A DNA stretch of 64,000 nt from an uncultured Amylibacter sp. (GTDB lineage: Bacteria > Pseudomonadota > Alphaproteobacteria > Rhodobacterales > Rhodobacteraceae). The DNA is taken from NCBI GenBank assembly GCA_947497475.1, contig CANMGS010000001.1, positions 558,001 through 622,000 on the forward strand, in the 5' to 3' direction. The notes beneath the pieces were generated by a model, which saw only the letters and a list, made by a program, of their open reading frames with translations, made no database searches and was not told the DNA's origin. Each line of letters starts with the position of its first letter. Position 1 is the stretch's first letter. Made by a program: the position numbers and the translations under genes. Below, piece by piece: positions 26,580 through 35,662 of the stretch.

Positions 26580-27788
26580 TCAATATAAGTAATCCCGCGT
26601 CACAGGCACCGCTTGCTGATCCTTAGTGATCTGAAACTGGAACACCACCTGGCGGTCCAAACGGAATGTCAGCTCTGATGCGATTAAGTAATACCGCCAC
26701 ATCCGACAGAAGGTGTAATCGTAAATCTCCAGTACCTGATCCAAATTCGCCTCAAAACGTGCGCGCCAATCGCGCAGGGTGTCTGCATAATGAATGCGCC
26801 AGACTTCAATATCCGTGGTGATCAAATTTGCATCTTCGATCACAGGCAGCACCTCGGACATCGCGGGGCAATAGCCGCCTGGGAAAATATATTTCGCGAT
26901 CCATGGGCTGGTGATATTCGGTGGCGCACAACGACCAATCGTGTGGATCAACGCCACGCCATCAGGCTTCAGCAGCTTTTTCACATGTTCAAAATACTCT
27001 GCATAATGCGGCACGCCGACATGTTCGAACATGCCTACAGAAACGATACGGTCGAATTGTTCGGTGACATTGCGGTAGTCTTGCAAACGGAAATCAACGT
27101 GTGCCTCAAGCCCCGCTTCTGCTACACGCGCCTCTGCCACTTTGTGCTGTTCTTTGGAGAGTGTTACACCTACCACATCCACACCATAATCTTTGGCCAA
27201 AGTCAGCCCCATACCGCCCCAGCCACAACCGATGTCTAAAACACGCATGCCCTTTTCCAATCGCAGCTTACCAGCGATATGCGCCTTCTTCTGCGCTTGC
27301 GCCATTTCCAGCGTGTCATTGAGTGTTTTGTAATAGCCGCAGGAATATTGTTTATCGTCATCTAGAAACAGATCGTACAGCTGGTCAGACAGATCATAGT
27401 GATGTGCCACATTTTGCTGCGCACGTCCTACGGGATTGTGTTGGGAAATCTTGCGCAGGATTTTACGGGCAGACTGCATGAATTTCTGACCTGTGGTAGG
27501 ATTGTTAAATCGCTCTCCATTCCGTCCGAGGTTCAAGACAGCCAAGGATAAGAAACCATAAAGATCGTCATTTTTAATCGTCATCGACCCATTCATATAA
27601 GCCTCGCCAACAGCCATATCTGGGTTCATTAAAATCTTACGTGGCAGATCATCTTCGTGAAGCGTCACTTCTACCAGATCACCGCTGCCATCCCCTAAGC
27701 TTACCGAACTACCGTCATTCAAAGTGATCTTTAGAGATCCACGTTTGAATGATTTTGTTAGAAACGTTTTGAATAAACTATCCCACAT
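26580..27788 (-). CDS. Cyclopropane-fatty-acyl-phospholipid synthase family methyltransferase
   Basis: A 402-residue SAM-dependent enzyme that modifies double bonds in phospholipid acyl chains. The SAM site is VLDIGCGWGGMGLTLAKDYGVDVVGVTLSKEQ, followed by the family features DRIVSVGMFEHVG, IFPGGYCP and WRIHYADTLRDWRARF. Length and motif order match Cfa/CfaB-like proteins; close relatives include other fatty-acid methylases, so the exact product is open. It lies downstream of a fatty acid desaturase gene on the same strand, with 98 bases between, which suggests joint action on membrane lipids. Confidence 0.9.
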   Translation of the reverse strand: MWDSLFKTFLTKSFKRGSLKITLNDGSSVSLGDGSGDLVEVTLHEDDLPRKILMNPDMAVGEAYMNGSMTIKNDDLYGFLSLAVLNLGRNGERFNNPTTGQKFMQSARKILRKISQHNPVGRAQQNVAHHYDLSDQLYDLFLDDDKQYSCGYYKTLNDTLEMAQAQKKAHIAGKLRLEKGMRVLDIGCGWGGMGLTLAKDYGVDVVGVTLSKEQHKVAEARVAEAGLEAHVDFRLQDYRNVTEQFDRIVSVGMFEHVGVPHYAEYFEHVKKLLKPDGVALIHTIGRCAPPNITSPWIAKYIFPGGYCPAMSEVLPVIEDANLITTDIEVWRIHYADTLRDWRARFEANLDQVLEIYDYTFCRMWRYYLIASELTFRLDRQVVFQFQITKDQQAVPVTRDYLY

Positions 27789-27886
27789 ACAAAAACTTCT
27801 CCGTATTCAATACGAAGAAGCCTAAGGAATAAAATTATAAAACGAAAGTCACTTTCAATGCCGTGACTGTTATCGCCAGAGTGCGC

Positions 27887-28945
27887 TTATGACAGCTTTG
27901 ACGCGTGCGCTTCTTTGAATGTGATCAAGCGGCGTTCAGCCTCGTCCCACAGGTGCAGATTTACGCTTTTAAAGCTTTCCATAATCGTCAGGCGTTTCAT
28001 GTCACCAAGGATCGGATGATCTTTGATCACTTCAGTCAAACGGTAAAATGGAATGCGACTGTATAGGTGGTGTACGTGATGCACACCAATGTTGCCTGTC
28101 ATCCACTGTAGTGGCTGTGGCAATACGTAGTGCGAAGACCCATGAAGCGCTGCATCATGCATATCCCAATCTTCTGGCATATCCCAATGTGTTTCTTCGA
28201 ACTGATGCTGCACATAGAACAACCACATACCCGCCGCTGCAGCTGTAAAGCTTGTGATCGCAAAAATTGCAAAGAACTGCCAGAAGCCGATCAGGTAAAT
28301 CATAGATGCATAGACAAGGAACATCATCACAGATGTGCCCAATGATGAAATCCAGTATTTCGCTCCATCTTTCATAAAGCCAACAGGTAGACGTTGTTGA
28401 ATACCGAAGATATAAATCGGGCCGATCACAAACAGCGTTAGCGGGCTACGGTACAAACGGTACATAAATTGCTGCCATTTGGTGCTGTCTTTGTATTCCT
28501 GCACAGTCATTGTGTAGATGTCACCAACGCCGCGCTTTTCAAGATTGCCAGAGGCGGAGTGGTGAATTGAGTGGCTGCGACGCCACAATGTATAAGGTGT
28601 CAGTGTTAGCACCCCAATCACACGTCCAACCCAATCATTTGCCACACGCGATGGGAACAAAGAGCCATGCCCACAATCATGTTGGATCGTAAACAGACGC
28701 ACCAAAAAGCCGCCGCCAATAAAGCATAAGAAGCCTGTCAGAATATAGCTGACTGAAAGCGACGCCCAAGCAAGTGCCCAACACCCAAAGAACCCTGTCG
28801 CGGTTACAGCCAGTTCAAAGACGCTGCGCCAAGTGCTTGGCGTTCTGTATTGCGCAAGTATACGCAACCAGTCTTTGCTCGGTGTTGTTGTTTCAAGGGA
28901 AGTGTCTTGCGCCTTAAGGGCGTGCAGCCCGGACATGTCGTTCAT
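27887..28945 (-). CDS. Membrane fatty acid desaturase
   Basis: A 352-residue di-iron desaturase with three histidine boxes: HDCGH (about residue 90), HSIHH (about 125) and HVHHL (about 290), plus four or more hydrophobic segments. It resembles the delta-12/omega-type acyl-lipid desaturases. It introduces double bonds in membrane lipids; the adjacent cyclopropane-synthase-family gene could use the product. Followed upstream by a 200-base AT-rich gap with no gene. Confidence 0.9.
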   Translation of the reverse strand: MNDMSGLHALKAQDTSLETTTPSKDWLRILAQYRTPSTWRSVFELAVTATGFFGCWALAWASLSVSYILTGFLCFIGGGFLVRLFTIQHDCGHGSLFPSRVANDWVGRVIGVLTLTPYTLWRRSHSIHHSASGNLEKRGVGDIYTMTVQEYKDSTKWQQFMYRLYRSPLTLFVIGPIYIFGIQQRLPVGFMKDGAKYWISSLGTSVMMFLVYASMIYLIGFWQFFAIFAITSFTAAAAGMWLFYVQHQFEETHWDMPEDWDMHDAALHGSSHYVLPQPLQWMTGNIGVHHVHHLYSRIPFYRLTEVIKDHPILGDMKRLTIMESFKSVNLHLWDEAERRLITFKEAHASKLS

Positions 28946-29147
28946 TTAGTTTAGGCCTTAGGCTGTTTTATGCTCGATGTTTTAGATGATGTATACGCTA
29001 CTCGAAAAAGTGTTAACCTGAAAGATATTTTCCACATAAAATTACAAACAATCCTGTGACATATTCGCGTTTATAACAGTCAAGCGCATGTTTCGTATTG
29101 TTTTTAATGGGAAAATGAAACTTTCGTAAAAATCAATTTGTTAACTT

Positions 29148-30323
29148 TTACGATAATCCATCCAGATATATTTGCATTTTAGTTAGCGCATGTTCGATGT
29201 TTTCAACTGAATTTGCGTAACTTAAACGGATGTAACCTTCGCCCAACGTGCCAAAATCAGGCCCACCAATCGTTGCCACCCCTGCGGATTCGAGCAATTC
29301 AGACGCAAGTTTTTTCGCCCCCATCCCTGTTTTCGTCACATTCGGAAACGCATAAAACGCCCCCAACGGCGTGCGGCATGTGATGTTTGGCAAAGCGTTC
29401 AAACCCTCCACCACAATACGGCGGCGTCGATCGAACTCTGCCACCATATCCGTCACGCAATCCTGCGGCCCCTCAAGTGCAGCCAATGCCGCCCATTGTG
29501 AAGGCGCATTCACACACGACCACGAATTGATCGCCAACTTACGGGCTGCATCAATCAATGTGTCAGGCCAAACCGAATACCCCAAACGCCAGCCTGTCAT
29601 CGCATAGGTTTTCGACCAACCATCCAAAAGGATCAGACGGTCGCGCAAAGATGGATAGGACAGCATAGAGATATGTTCTTGCCCGTCATAAGTCATCTGC
29701 CCGTAAATTTCGTCCGACAGGATCGCAATATCAGGATGGTTTTCCAAACCTTTCACCAAAGCATCCATTTCAGCCTTTGGTGTCACGCCACCACAAGGGT
29801 TCGCGGGTGAATTGAAAATGATCAGACTGGTTTTATCATTCAGCTGGCTTAAAACATCCTCTGCCCGAAACGCAAAATCATTCTCTTCCTTAATAGGGAT
29901 CGGAATGGGCGTTGCCCCAGTAAATTCAATCATAGACCGATAGATCGGAAAGCCAGGGTCGGGGTATAAGATTTCTTTGCCTGGCGCACCAAACATCAGG
30001 ATCGCCAGAAACATCGTGACCTTGCCACCTGGTACGATCAGCACATTATCTGGGTTCACATCAACGTTTAGGCGCCGATCAATATCCGCTGCCACACCTG
30101 TACGCAATTCGGGAATCCCAGTTGCGCCTGTATAACCATGATGCCCATCACGCAGCGCTTTGATCCCCGCCTCAACAATATGCTCAGGTGTGCGAAAATC
30201 TGGTTGCCCAATCCCAAGGTTGATGATGTCACGCCCCTGCGCTGCCAAAGCTTGCGCGCGTGCCAGAACCGTGAACGCGTTCTCTTCGCCGATACGATTA
30301 AATCCGTCGATGATTTTTAGCAT
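29148..30323 (-). CDS. Pyridoxal-phosphate aminotransferase, class I/II
   Basis: A 391-residue fold-type I aminotransferase. INLGIGQPDFRTPEHI and GYTGATGIPELR at the N-terminus, IFNSPANPCGG, AILSDEIYGQM and the PLP-lysine motif SWSKTYAMTGWRLGYSV are present, as is the C-terminal RLSYANS arginine that binds the substrate carboxylate. Related to aspartate/alanine-type aminotransferases; the amino acid used is not determinable. Single gene, preceded by a ribosome binding site (AAGAGAGGATGCATC). Confidence 0.92.
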   Translation of the reverse strand: MLKIIDGFNRIGEENAFTVLARAQALAAQGRDIINLGIGQPDFRTPEHIVEAGIKALRDGHHGYTGATGIPELRTGVAADIDRRLNVDVNPDNVLIVPGGKVTMFLAILMFGAPGKEILYPDPGFPIYRSMIEFTGATPIPIPIKEENDFAFRAEDVLSQLNDKTSLIIFNSPANPCGGVTPKAEMDALVKGLENHPDIAILSDEIYGQMTYDGQEHISMLSYPSLRDRLILLDGWSKTYAMTGWRLGYSVWPDTLIDAARKLAINSWSCVNAPSQWAALAALEGPQDCVTDMVAEFDRRRRIVVEGLNALPNITCRTPLGAFYAFPNVTKTGMGAKKLASELLESAGVATIGGPDFGTLGEGYIRLSYANSVENIEHALTKMQIYLDGLS

Positions 30324-30396
30324 GATGCATCCTCTCTTAAATGCACCCTGCCATATTAATACGTATGGTCAATACGATACGTGCAAAGCACGCAGC

Positions 30397-31776
30397 CTAC
30401 ATCGGCCAAAGTTTTGTGTCTGGGTGGAACTGTGACCATGCAAACCAGAATGCTTGGTGGCTGCCTAGATCAGAGCCGTTTTTATCCACCGCACGAATAC
30501 CGCCCGCGTCCAATTTCAGACGCACATTTTCAACGGCGATTTCATCTCCTTTGCGTAATGCCAAAAGGGCGATACTGCGTTGGAATGCAACAGGCTTACC
30601 AGAAGCGGTTACCACACCGATGATGTCCTCGTGTACGGGCAAACGCGGATCTACATCACCCACAGGGAAAATCGGGCCATCTTTGTCGCGGCCGTTGCGG
30701 AAATCTGGGTCACGACCCAGCGCATAGCGTTCCAGCAATACAGTTGTTTCAGGGTGTGCTTTCTTCCATGTGCCCCAATCGGTTGTCACAACAGTTGCCT
30801 GTTCCAGCGTGATATTCTTTTTCGCCAATGGCCCCGTCAAAGCTGTACCTAAAAACGTGTCGAACACGGAATAGGTGTTCAGGTCAAACATCACCTTGTT
30901 CGAGCGGCTCAACAGTCCAGATGTACGTAAAATCGGTCGTTTCACACCCGCTGGCATGCGGTCAGTGAAATAGGCCTGAGCCGCACCACATAGTGTGCAA
31001 TAGGGGATGCCCAAATCACGGCCACCCAATGTGTCGTTCACCATTTCACGCACTTCCATGATTTGGCGCGGATAGGCGCGGTATTCGCCATTCACTTCGA
31101 TCCCGAAAACAATGTCGCTGTCTTTCAGCCATTTTGCATCTTTTGCATTACTAACTTCAGGGTTGTCTGCGGCAGGGATACAGTTACAGGCTTCATCTGT
31201 CGTGTCATATGCGCGGTTATCTATCAGCACACCGCCCCATGAAACCAGACGCCAATCAATATCGCCTTTGACGAAAATTTTGTCCCAACCTGGAATGATA
31301 TTCGTAAAAATCTCACGTTTGTATTTCAGGTAATTCGGTGGCTCTGGAACGTCCCATGCAATCAAATGATCGGTCACATCACCCCAGCTGTTTTGATAGC
31401 TCATCTCTTTACCTAACAATTTAGAGGCTGCATCCGTCAGCGTGGCGTTCAAAGCGCGATCGGATACAAAACGCAACATATCACTGATCAACCAAACCAA
31501 TCTTGGGTCTTTTGATTCAGTGATGGTCGTTAAACCCAAAGACTGATCCCTGCCCCAAGTCGATTGTTTCATACTTTCAACGAAAGTCATTTTAACAGCC
31601 GAACGTAGATCCCCAGACAAGCGCCCACTTGGGATAGCTGGTGGTTTGCCGTATTGTTCCACAACATAATCTGGCAATGATGTTGCCGCTTGTGCATATG
31701 TCCCGCCAAAGGACAGCAAAGCAATTGCAACTCCCATCAGAAAATTGCGAAATTTATAATTAAGTGCCGAAACCAT
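30397..31776 (-). CDS. DUF3179 domain protein, exported
   Basis: A protein of about 459 residues with a signal peptide (FLMGVAIALLSFGGTYAQA) and a DUF3179 domain of unknown function: DIVFGIEVNGEYRAYPRQIMEVREMVNDTLGGRDLGIPYCTLCGAAQAYF and SGLLSRSNKVMFDLNTYSVFDTF are characteristic. The conserved CTLCG cysteines could bind metal or form a disulfide. ATG at 31776 is chosen because AAAGGG lies 6 bases upstream; the track start at 31809 lies further out. Divergent from an ArsR regulator. Confidence 0.88.
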   Translation of the reverse strand: MVSALNYKFRNFLMGVAIALLSFGGTYAQAATSLPDYVVEQYGKPPAIPSGRLSGDLRSAVKMTFVESMKQSTWGRDQSLGLTTITESKDPRLVWLISDMLRFVSDRALNATLTDAASKLLGKEMSYQNSWGDVTDHLIAWDVPEPPNYLKYKREIFTNIIPGWDKIFVKGDIDWRLVSWGGVLIDNRAYDTTDEACNCIPAADNPEVSNAKDAKWLKDSDIVFGIEVNGEYRAYPRQIMEVREMVNDTLGGRDLGIPYCTLCGAAQAYFTDRMPAGVKRPILRTSGLLSRSNKVMFDLNTYSVFDTFLGTALTGPLAKKNITLEQATVVTTDWGTWKKAHPETTVLLERYALGRDPDFRNGRDKDGPIFPVGDVDPRLPVHEDIIGVVTASGKPVAFQRSIALLALRKGDEIAVENVRLKLDAGGIRAVDKNGSDLGSHQAFWFAWSQFHPDTKLWPM

Positions 31777-31931
31777 GACCAACCCTTTCATGTGTCGTTG
31801 CCGTCCCAAGTGGCATATACATAATGCACAAGTGCCAAATGCTGCTAATCACAACTCTATCAGCTTGGCGTGAGTTATCTGACTTAACCCATCAGTTGAC
31901 CTTTATAGGGTGCAAAGTGTAGGCAATTCTT

Positions 31932-32255
31932 ATGACTGAGAACATCGACCTTGTCTTTGCGGCCCTTGCCGATCCGACCCGCCGCGAAATCCTGACTATG
32001 TTGTTAGAGGATGATATGGCTGTGACGGATGTGGCAGAACCGTTTGAGATGTCGTTGGCTGCTATTTCCAAGCATCTGCAAATCCTGACACGTGCTGGTC
32101 TAATCGCACAGGAGAAACGCGGACGCGTGAAATGGTGTAAGCTGCAGATGAACGCGATGAAAGATGCGTCCATCTGGATGGAAAGCTTTGGGCAGTTTGA
32201 GAACGTCAACCTAGACGCGTTCGAAAAATTCTTAGAGGAACAGCAATTCAATTAG
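31932..32255 (+). CDS. ArsR-type winged-helix regulator
   Basis: A 107-residue helix-turn-helix repressor: VFAALADPTRREILTMLLEDDMAVTDVAEPFEMSLAAISKHLQILTRAGLI followed by the wing. It lacks the CxC metal-sensing motif of ArsR itself, so it belongs to the non-metal group that often controls a neighbouring gene. The likely targets are the divergent DUF3179 gene or the PhyH gene 37 bases downstream. Confidence 0.92.
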   Translation: MTENIDLVFAALADPTRREILTMLLEDDMAVTDVAEPFEMSLAAISKHLQILTRAGLIAQEKRGRVKWCKLQMNAMKDASIWMESFGQFENVNLDAFEKFLEEQQFN

Positions 32256-32292
32256 CACTTATGTAATATAACCTCATATGGGAGACGTGAGC

Positions 32293-33162
32293 ATGGCCAT
32301 ACTTAAGAAAGATCAAAAAGATCAATTTTGGAAGGACGGTTTTTTGATCATTGAGGATGCCGTAACAGATGAAGAGTTGGGTGATTTGCGTAGGGTTTTT
32401 GAAGGGTGGGTCGAAGAAAGTCGCAAATTTACCGAAGACTATGGTGAAACCCTTGATGGGCGTCCAAGGTTTGATCTGCAACCTGGTCACACTGCAGAGG
32501 TTCCTGGATTGCGCCGTGTTCAATCGCCAGAAGAAGTCTCTGATGTTTATGCCAATGTCATGCGAAATGCGCGAACTGTAGATATTTGTGCTGAATTAAT
32601 CGGCCCAGCGCTTAAATTTCACCACGGTAAGGTGAATTCGAAATTGCCAGGTACTGCGACAAAGATAGCGTTCCATCAGGACTTTCCATTCCAGCCAATG
32701 ACAAACGATGACATAATCACCTGCCTGTTGTTTATTGATGATGTCACTTTGGAAAACGGCCCATTAGAGGTCGTACCAGGCACACATAAAGGTCCATTAT
32801 ATTCCCACTGGCACAATGGCGTATTTACAGGATCAGTATCTGATGAGGTGTTTGAAGAGCACAAAGATAATATCGTGAAATGTACTGGTAAGGCTGGGTC
32901 TGTATGCTTGATGCATGCAAGTCTATTGCATGGTTCTGCGCCAAACTTATCCGATCATTCGCGTACACTTTATATCTCTACATATTACGCCGAAGATTCA
33001 ATTGAACTTAGCCCTAATCACCTGCCAAGCACATTTACGCATGAATTGGTTCGCGGCGAAGCGACAGGGCGTGTAAGATGCAGCTCATACGATATGCAAT
33101 TGCCCGAGGTGCCAAAAGACACGTCATTTTTTGCCCAACAATCGTCGGCAGACGCTGGATAA
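32293..33162 (+). CDS. Phytanoyl-CoA dioxygenase (PhyH) family protein
   Basis: A 289-residue Fe(II)/2-oxoglutarate-dependent dioxygenase. The metal triad is visible as HQD (FHQDFPFQP) and the distal histidine in LLHGSAPNLSDHSRTLYI, whose arginine should bind 2-oxoglutarate. Substrate unknown; relatives hydroxylate lipids, ectoine and many small molecules. ATG at 32293 preferred over 32278 because GGGAGA precedes it at normal distance. Follows an ArsR-type regulator on the same strand. Confidence 0.88.
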   Translation: MAILKKDQKDQFWKDGFLIIEDAVTDEELGDLRRVFEGWVEESRKFTEDYGETLDGRPRFDLQPGHTAEVPGLRRVQSPEEVSDVYANVMRNARTVDICAELIGPALKFHHGKVNSKLPGTATKIAFHQDFPFQPMTNDDIITCLLFIDDVTLENGPLEVVPGTHKGPLYSHWHNGVFTGSVSDEVFEEHKDNIVKCTGKAGSVCLMHASLLHGSAPNLSDHSRTLYISTYYAEDSIELSPNHLPSTFTHELVRGEATGRVRCSSYDMQLPEVPKDTSFFAQQSSADAG

Positions 33163-33251
33163 TCAATCGAACTTTGGCGTCGTTTTACACATATTAACAT
33201 CTTTACTTCATAGTCTGATGCATATGTCTAAAAAACCGTCAGGAATGCGCA

Positions 33252-34481
33252 GTGATCAAAACCCTATATACACTCCTTATATGGGTTTTCTTTTATGTTA
33301 TACCTGCGCAGGCGCAAACGATGTTTAATCCAAAGAAACCCACGTTCGCCCCCTTAACTGCTCAAGAACAACAATATGCACAAACCGCTTGGGCTTATTT
33401 TGCGCAAAACACCGATGCACAAACGGGGTTGGTGCCATCTGTGCGCAAATTTCAATCCATGACGATGTGGGATCAGGGCGGGTATCTGATGGCAACTACG
33501 TCCGCTTATAAGCTTGGGATTATATCGCGAGATGAAGCAACGGGACGTATGTTGCGCGCCTTTAACAGCATCGCACGTTTACCGCTTTATCAGGGACAAT
33601 TGCCGAATAAAGCTTACAATATCACCACCCTCGCCATGACTGATTATGCCAACAAACTTACGCCCAAAGGTATTGGCTGGTCAGCGTTGGATATAATGCG
33701 GTTTATCACGGGCATGTTGGTTGTGACCGAAACCTTTCCAGAGCTTTTGCCCTATGCCCAAACGATCATTCGGAAATGGGAATTATCCCAATTGACCGAA
33801 GCAGGACGGTTTCGCGGGTTGGCTGTGCGTGGTCAAGCAAACGGGCGCTACGTTCAAGAGGGGCGTATTGGGTACGAACAATATGCAGGGCGAGCAGGTT
33901 TGAAAATCGGACTGCCAGTTGAAGTGGCTGCACAATACGAACCAATATTACGGTGGCAAGGATATTACGGATTGAACTTACCAGGGGATGCCCGCACGGC
34001 GAAAACGCACGGCGTATCGGCCGTTACCACGTCAGAACCATTCTTATTGGAAGCCTTAGAAATGGGGTGGCGCGACGATGCATTTTGGGTGGCATCCCAT
34101 ATATTCGATGCCCAGATATTTCGGTATAATCAAACGGGGCAAATCACGGCATTATCCGAGGATCATATCAAAGGCCCACCCTATTTTGCCTATAATGCAA
34201 TCCTTGTAGATCACGACCCCTTCAAAAGCGTAACGGCAAGACGGGCAGATGTGTCAGACAAGAGGGCCATATCCACCAAAGCCAGTTTTGGGTGGTGGGC
34301 AACGATGCGGCACCCATACGCTGTTGAACTTGTGAAAACCGTAGAGCCTCTACAAACAGATTATGGCTGGTACGCAGGATTATTTGAGGCAGACATGAGC
34401 CCAAATGCCATCCTTACGCTCAATACAAATGCCGTGGTTTTAGAGGCCTTACATTACAAAGTTTTCGGACCTCATATTTAA
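33252..34481 (+). CDS. DUF3131 domain protein, exported
   Basis: A 409-residue protein with a signal peptide (LYTLLIWVFFYVIPAQAQ) and a DUF3131-like alpha/alpha-toroid region: YAQTAWAYFAQNTDAQTGLVPSVRKFQSMTMWDQGGYLMATTSAYKLGIISRDEA at the N-terminus and KASFGWWATM ... NTNAVVLEALHYK at the C-terminus. Proteins with this fold resemble glucoamylase-type glycoside hydrolases, so periplasmic polysaccharide processing is a reasonable guess. Starts with GTG at 33252. Confidence 0.85.
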   Translation: MIKTLYTLLIWVFFYVIPAQAQTMFNPKKPTFAPLTAQEQQYAQTAWAYFAQNTDAQTGLVPSVRKFQSMTMWDQGGYLMATTSAYKLGIISRDEATGRMLRAFNSIARLPLYQGQLPNKAYNITTLAMTDYANKLTPKGIGWSALDIMRFITGMLVVTETFPELLPYAQTIIRKWELSQLTEAGRFRGLAVRGQANGRYVQEGRIGYEQYAGRAGLKIGLPVEVAAQYEPILRWQGYYGLNLPGDARTAKTHGVSAVTTSEPFLLEALEMGWRDDAFWVASHIFDAQIFRYNQTGQITALSEDHIKGPPYFAYNAILVDHDPFKSVTARRADVSDKRAISTKASFGWWATMRHPYAVELVKTVEPLQTDYGWYAGLFEADMSPNAILTLNTNAVVLEALHYKVFGPHI

Positions 34482-34603
34482 AATAAGATATCTGTGATAA
34501 ATATCACCAAAAAATCGACTAAATCTGTCAGATTAAGGCTTGCCTAAGGTAAACTTTATACATACCCCTATCTCAAAAACATTTATTCACATTAGGAGAT
34601 AAT

Positions 34604-35659
34604 ATGTCTGACGGCACATTTGAAAAATTTAAATTCACGGGTAACGCCAAAGAATGGTTCGGAATTTGGATTGTAAATATTTTACTTAGCATCGTAACAA
34701 TTGGCATTTATTCCGCATGGGCAAAGGTGCGTACAAAGAAGTATTTTGCAAACCACACATATGTTGCAGACCGCAACTTTGATTATCATGCGACAGGCAA
34801 GCAAATTCTGATAGGTCGGTTGATCGTCATCGGTGGTTATATCTTGTTTAATATTGTGCTTATCGCACTGCCTATTCTTGGCCTTTTTCTGGTACTTGGA
34901 TTAATTGCTGTAATGCCTTGGTTGATTGTGCGCTCAATTGCGTTCAACGCACGTATGACAAGTTTCTCAAATGTGCGTTTCAACTTTCTAGGCACAGCAG
35001 GAAAAGCATTCCTTGTCTTCTTCATCTATCCAATTTTGACAGCTTTAACAGCCTATACAACAGCACCATTCCTAAGCCGTGCAGTGCAGAGGTTTACAAT
35101 TAACAATTACCGTTTGGGCACAGCATCCTTTAATTTCGACAGCGCGATTGGTCCTTTTTATAAAGCATTTCTAGCAGCCATTGCTTGGTTTGTTGTTGCT
35201 GGTGGATTGGGTATGATTGTTACTGGCTTTAACTTTTTAGAGTTTGCAAGTGCGATGGAGAACGCAGAAAATAATCCCGAAGCAATTGGACCAATTATTG
35301 GTATGTTTTACCTATTGTTGTTTGTTGCAGTATTACCAGCAGCAATGATTTATTACGCAATGATCCGTAATACTATTTTCAATGCTGCAACACTTGAAGG
35401 TGGCCACCGTTTCAACTCTACTGTAACAGCTGGTAAGATGCTATGGTTGGCAATATCAAACCTCGTCGTTGTGGTTTGCACATTGGGTTTAATGCTTCCG
35501 TGGGCACAAGTTCGTATGTCAAAATACTTGGCTGAAAATACAGATTTAATCCCAGGCGGTTCATTGGATGACTTCATCGGCACGCAACAAAAAGAAACAT
35601 CTGCGCTTGGAGATGCGTTTACCGATTTGGAAGGTATCGACGTTGGTATGCCAATTTAA
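34604..35659 (+). CDS. DUF898 (YjgN-like) membrane protein
   Basis: A 351-residue polytopic membrane protein with the YjgN/DUF898 start FKFTGNAKEWFGIWIVNILLSIVTIGIYSAWAKVRTKKYF, repeated in the second half as MLWLAISNLVVVVCTLGLMLPWAQVRMSKYLAENT, so the family's internal duplication is visible. About six to eight membrane segments. Function unknown. It is followed after 3 bases by an M48 peptidase gene, a partnership often seen for this family. Ribosome binding site AGGAGATAAT precedes ATG. Confidence 0.9.
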   Translation: MSDGTFEKFKFTGNAKEWFGIWIVNILLSIVTIGIYSAWAKVRTKKYFANHTYVADRNFDYHATGKQILIGRLIVIGGYILFNIVLIALPILGLFLVLGLIAVMPWLIVRSIAFNARMTSFSNVRFNFLGTAGKAFLVFFIYPILTALTAYTTAPFLSRAVQRFTINNYRLGTASFNFDSAIGPFYKAFLAAIAWFVVAGGLGMIVTGFNFLEFASAMENAENNPEAIGPIIGMFYLLLFVAVLPAAMIYYAMIRNTIFNAATLEGGHRFNSTVTAGKMLWLAISNLVVVVCTLGLMLPWAQVRMSKYLAENTDLIPGGSLDDFIGTQQKETSALGDAFTDLEGIDVGMPI

Positions 35660-35662
35660 ATC

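Noticed and set aside
29125-29153. CGTAAAA/TTTTACG inverted repeat near the aminotransferase stop as a terminator
   Set aside because: Stem is short and AT-rich with a 15-base loop and no U-tract on the relevant strand.
30580-30852. ORFs opposite the DUF3179 gene
   Set aside because: Shadows of a well-supported coding frame.
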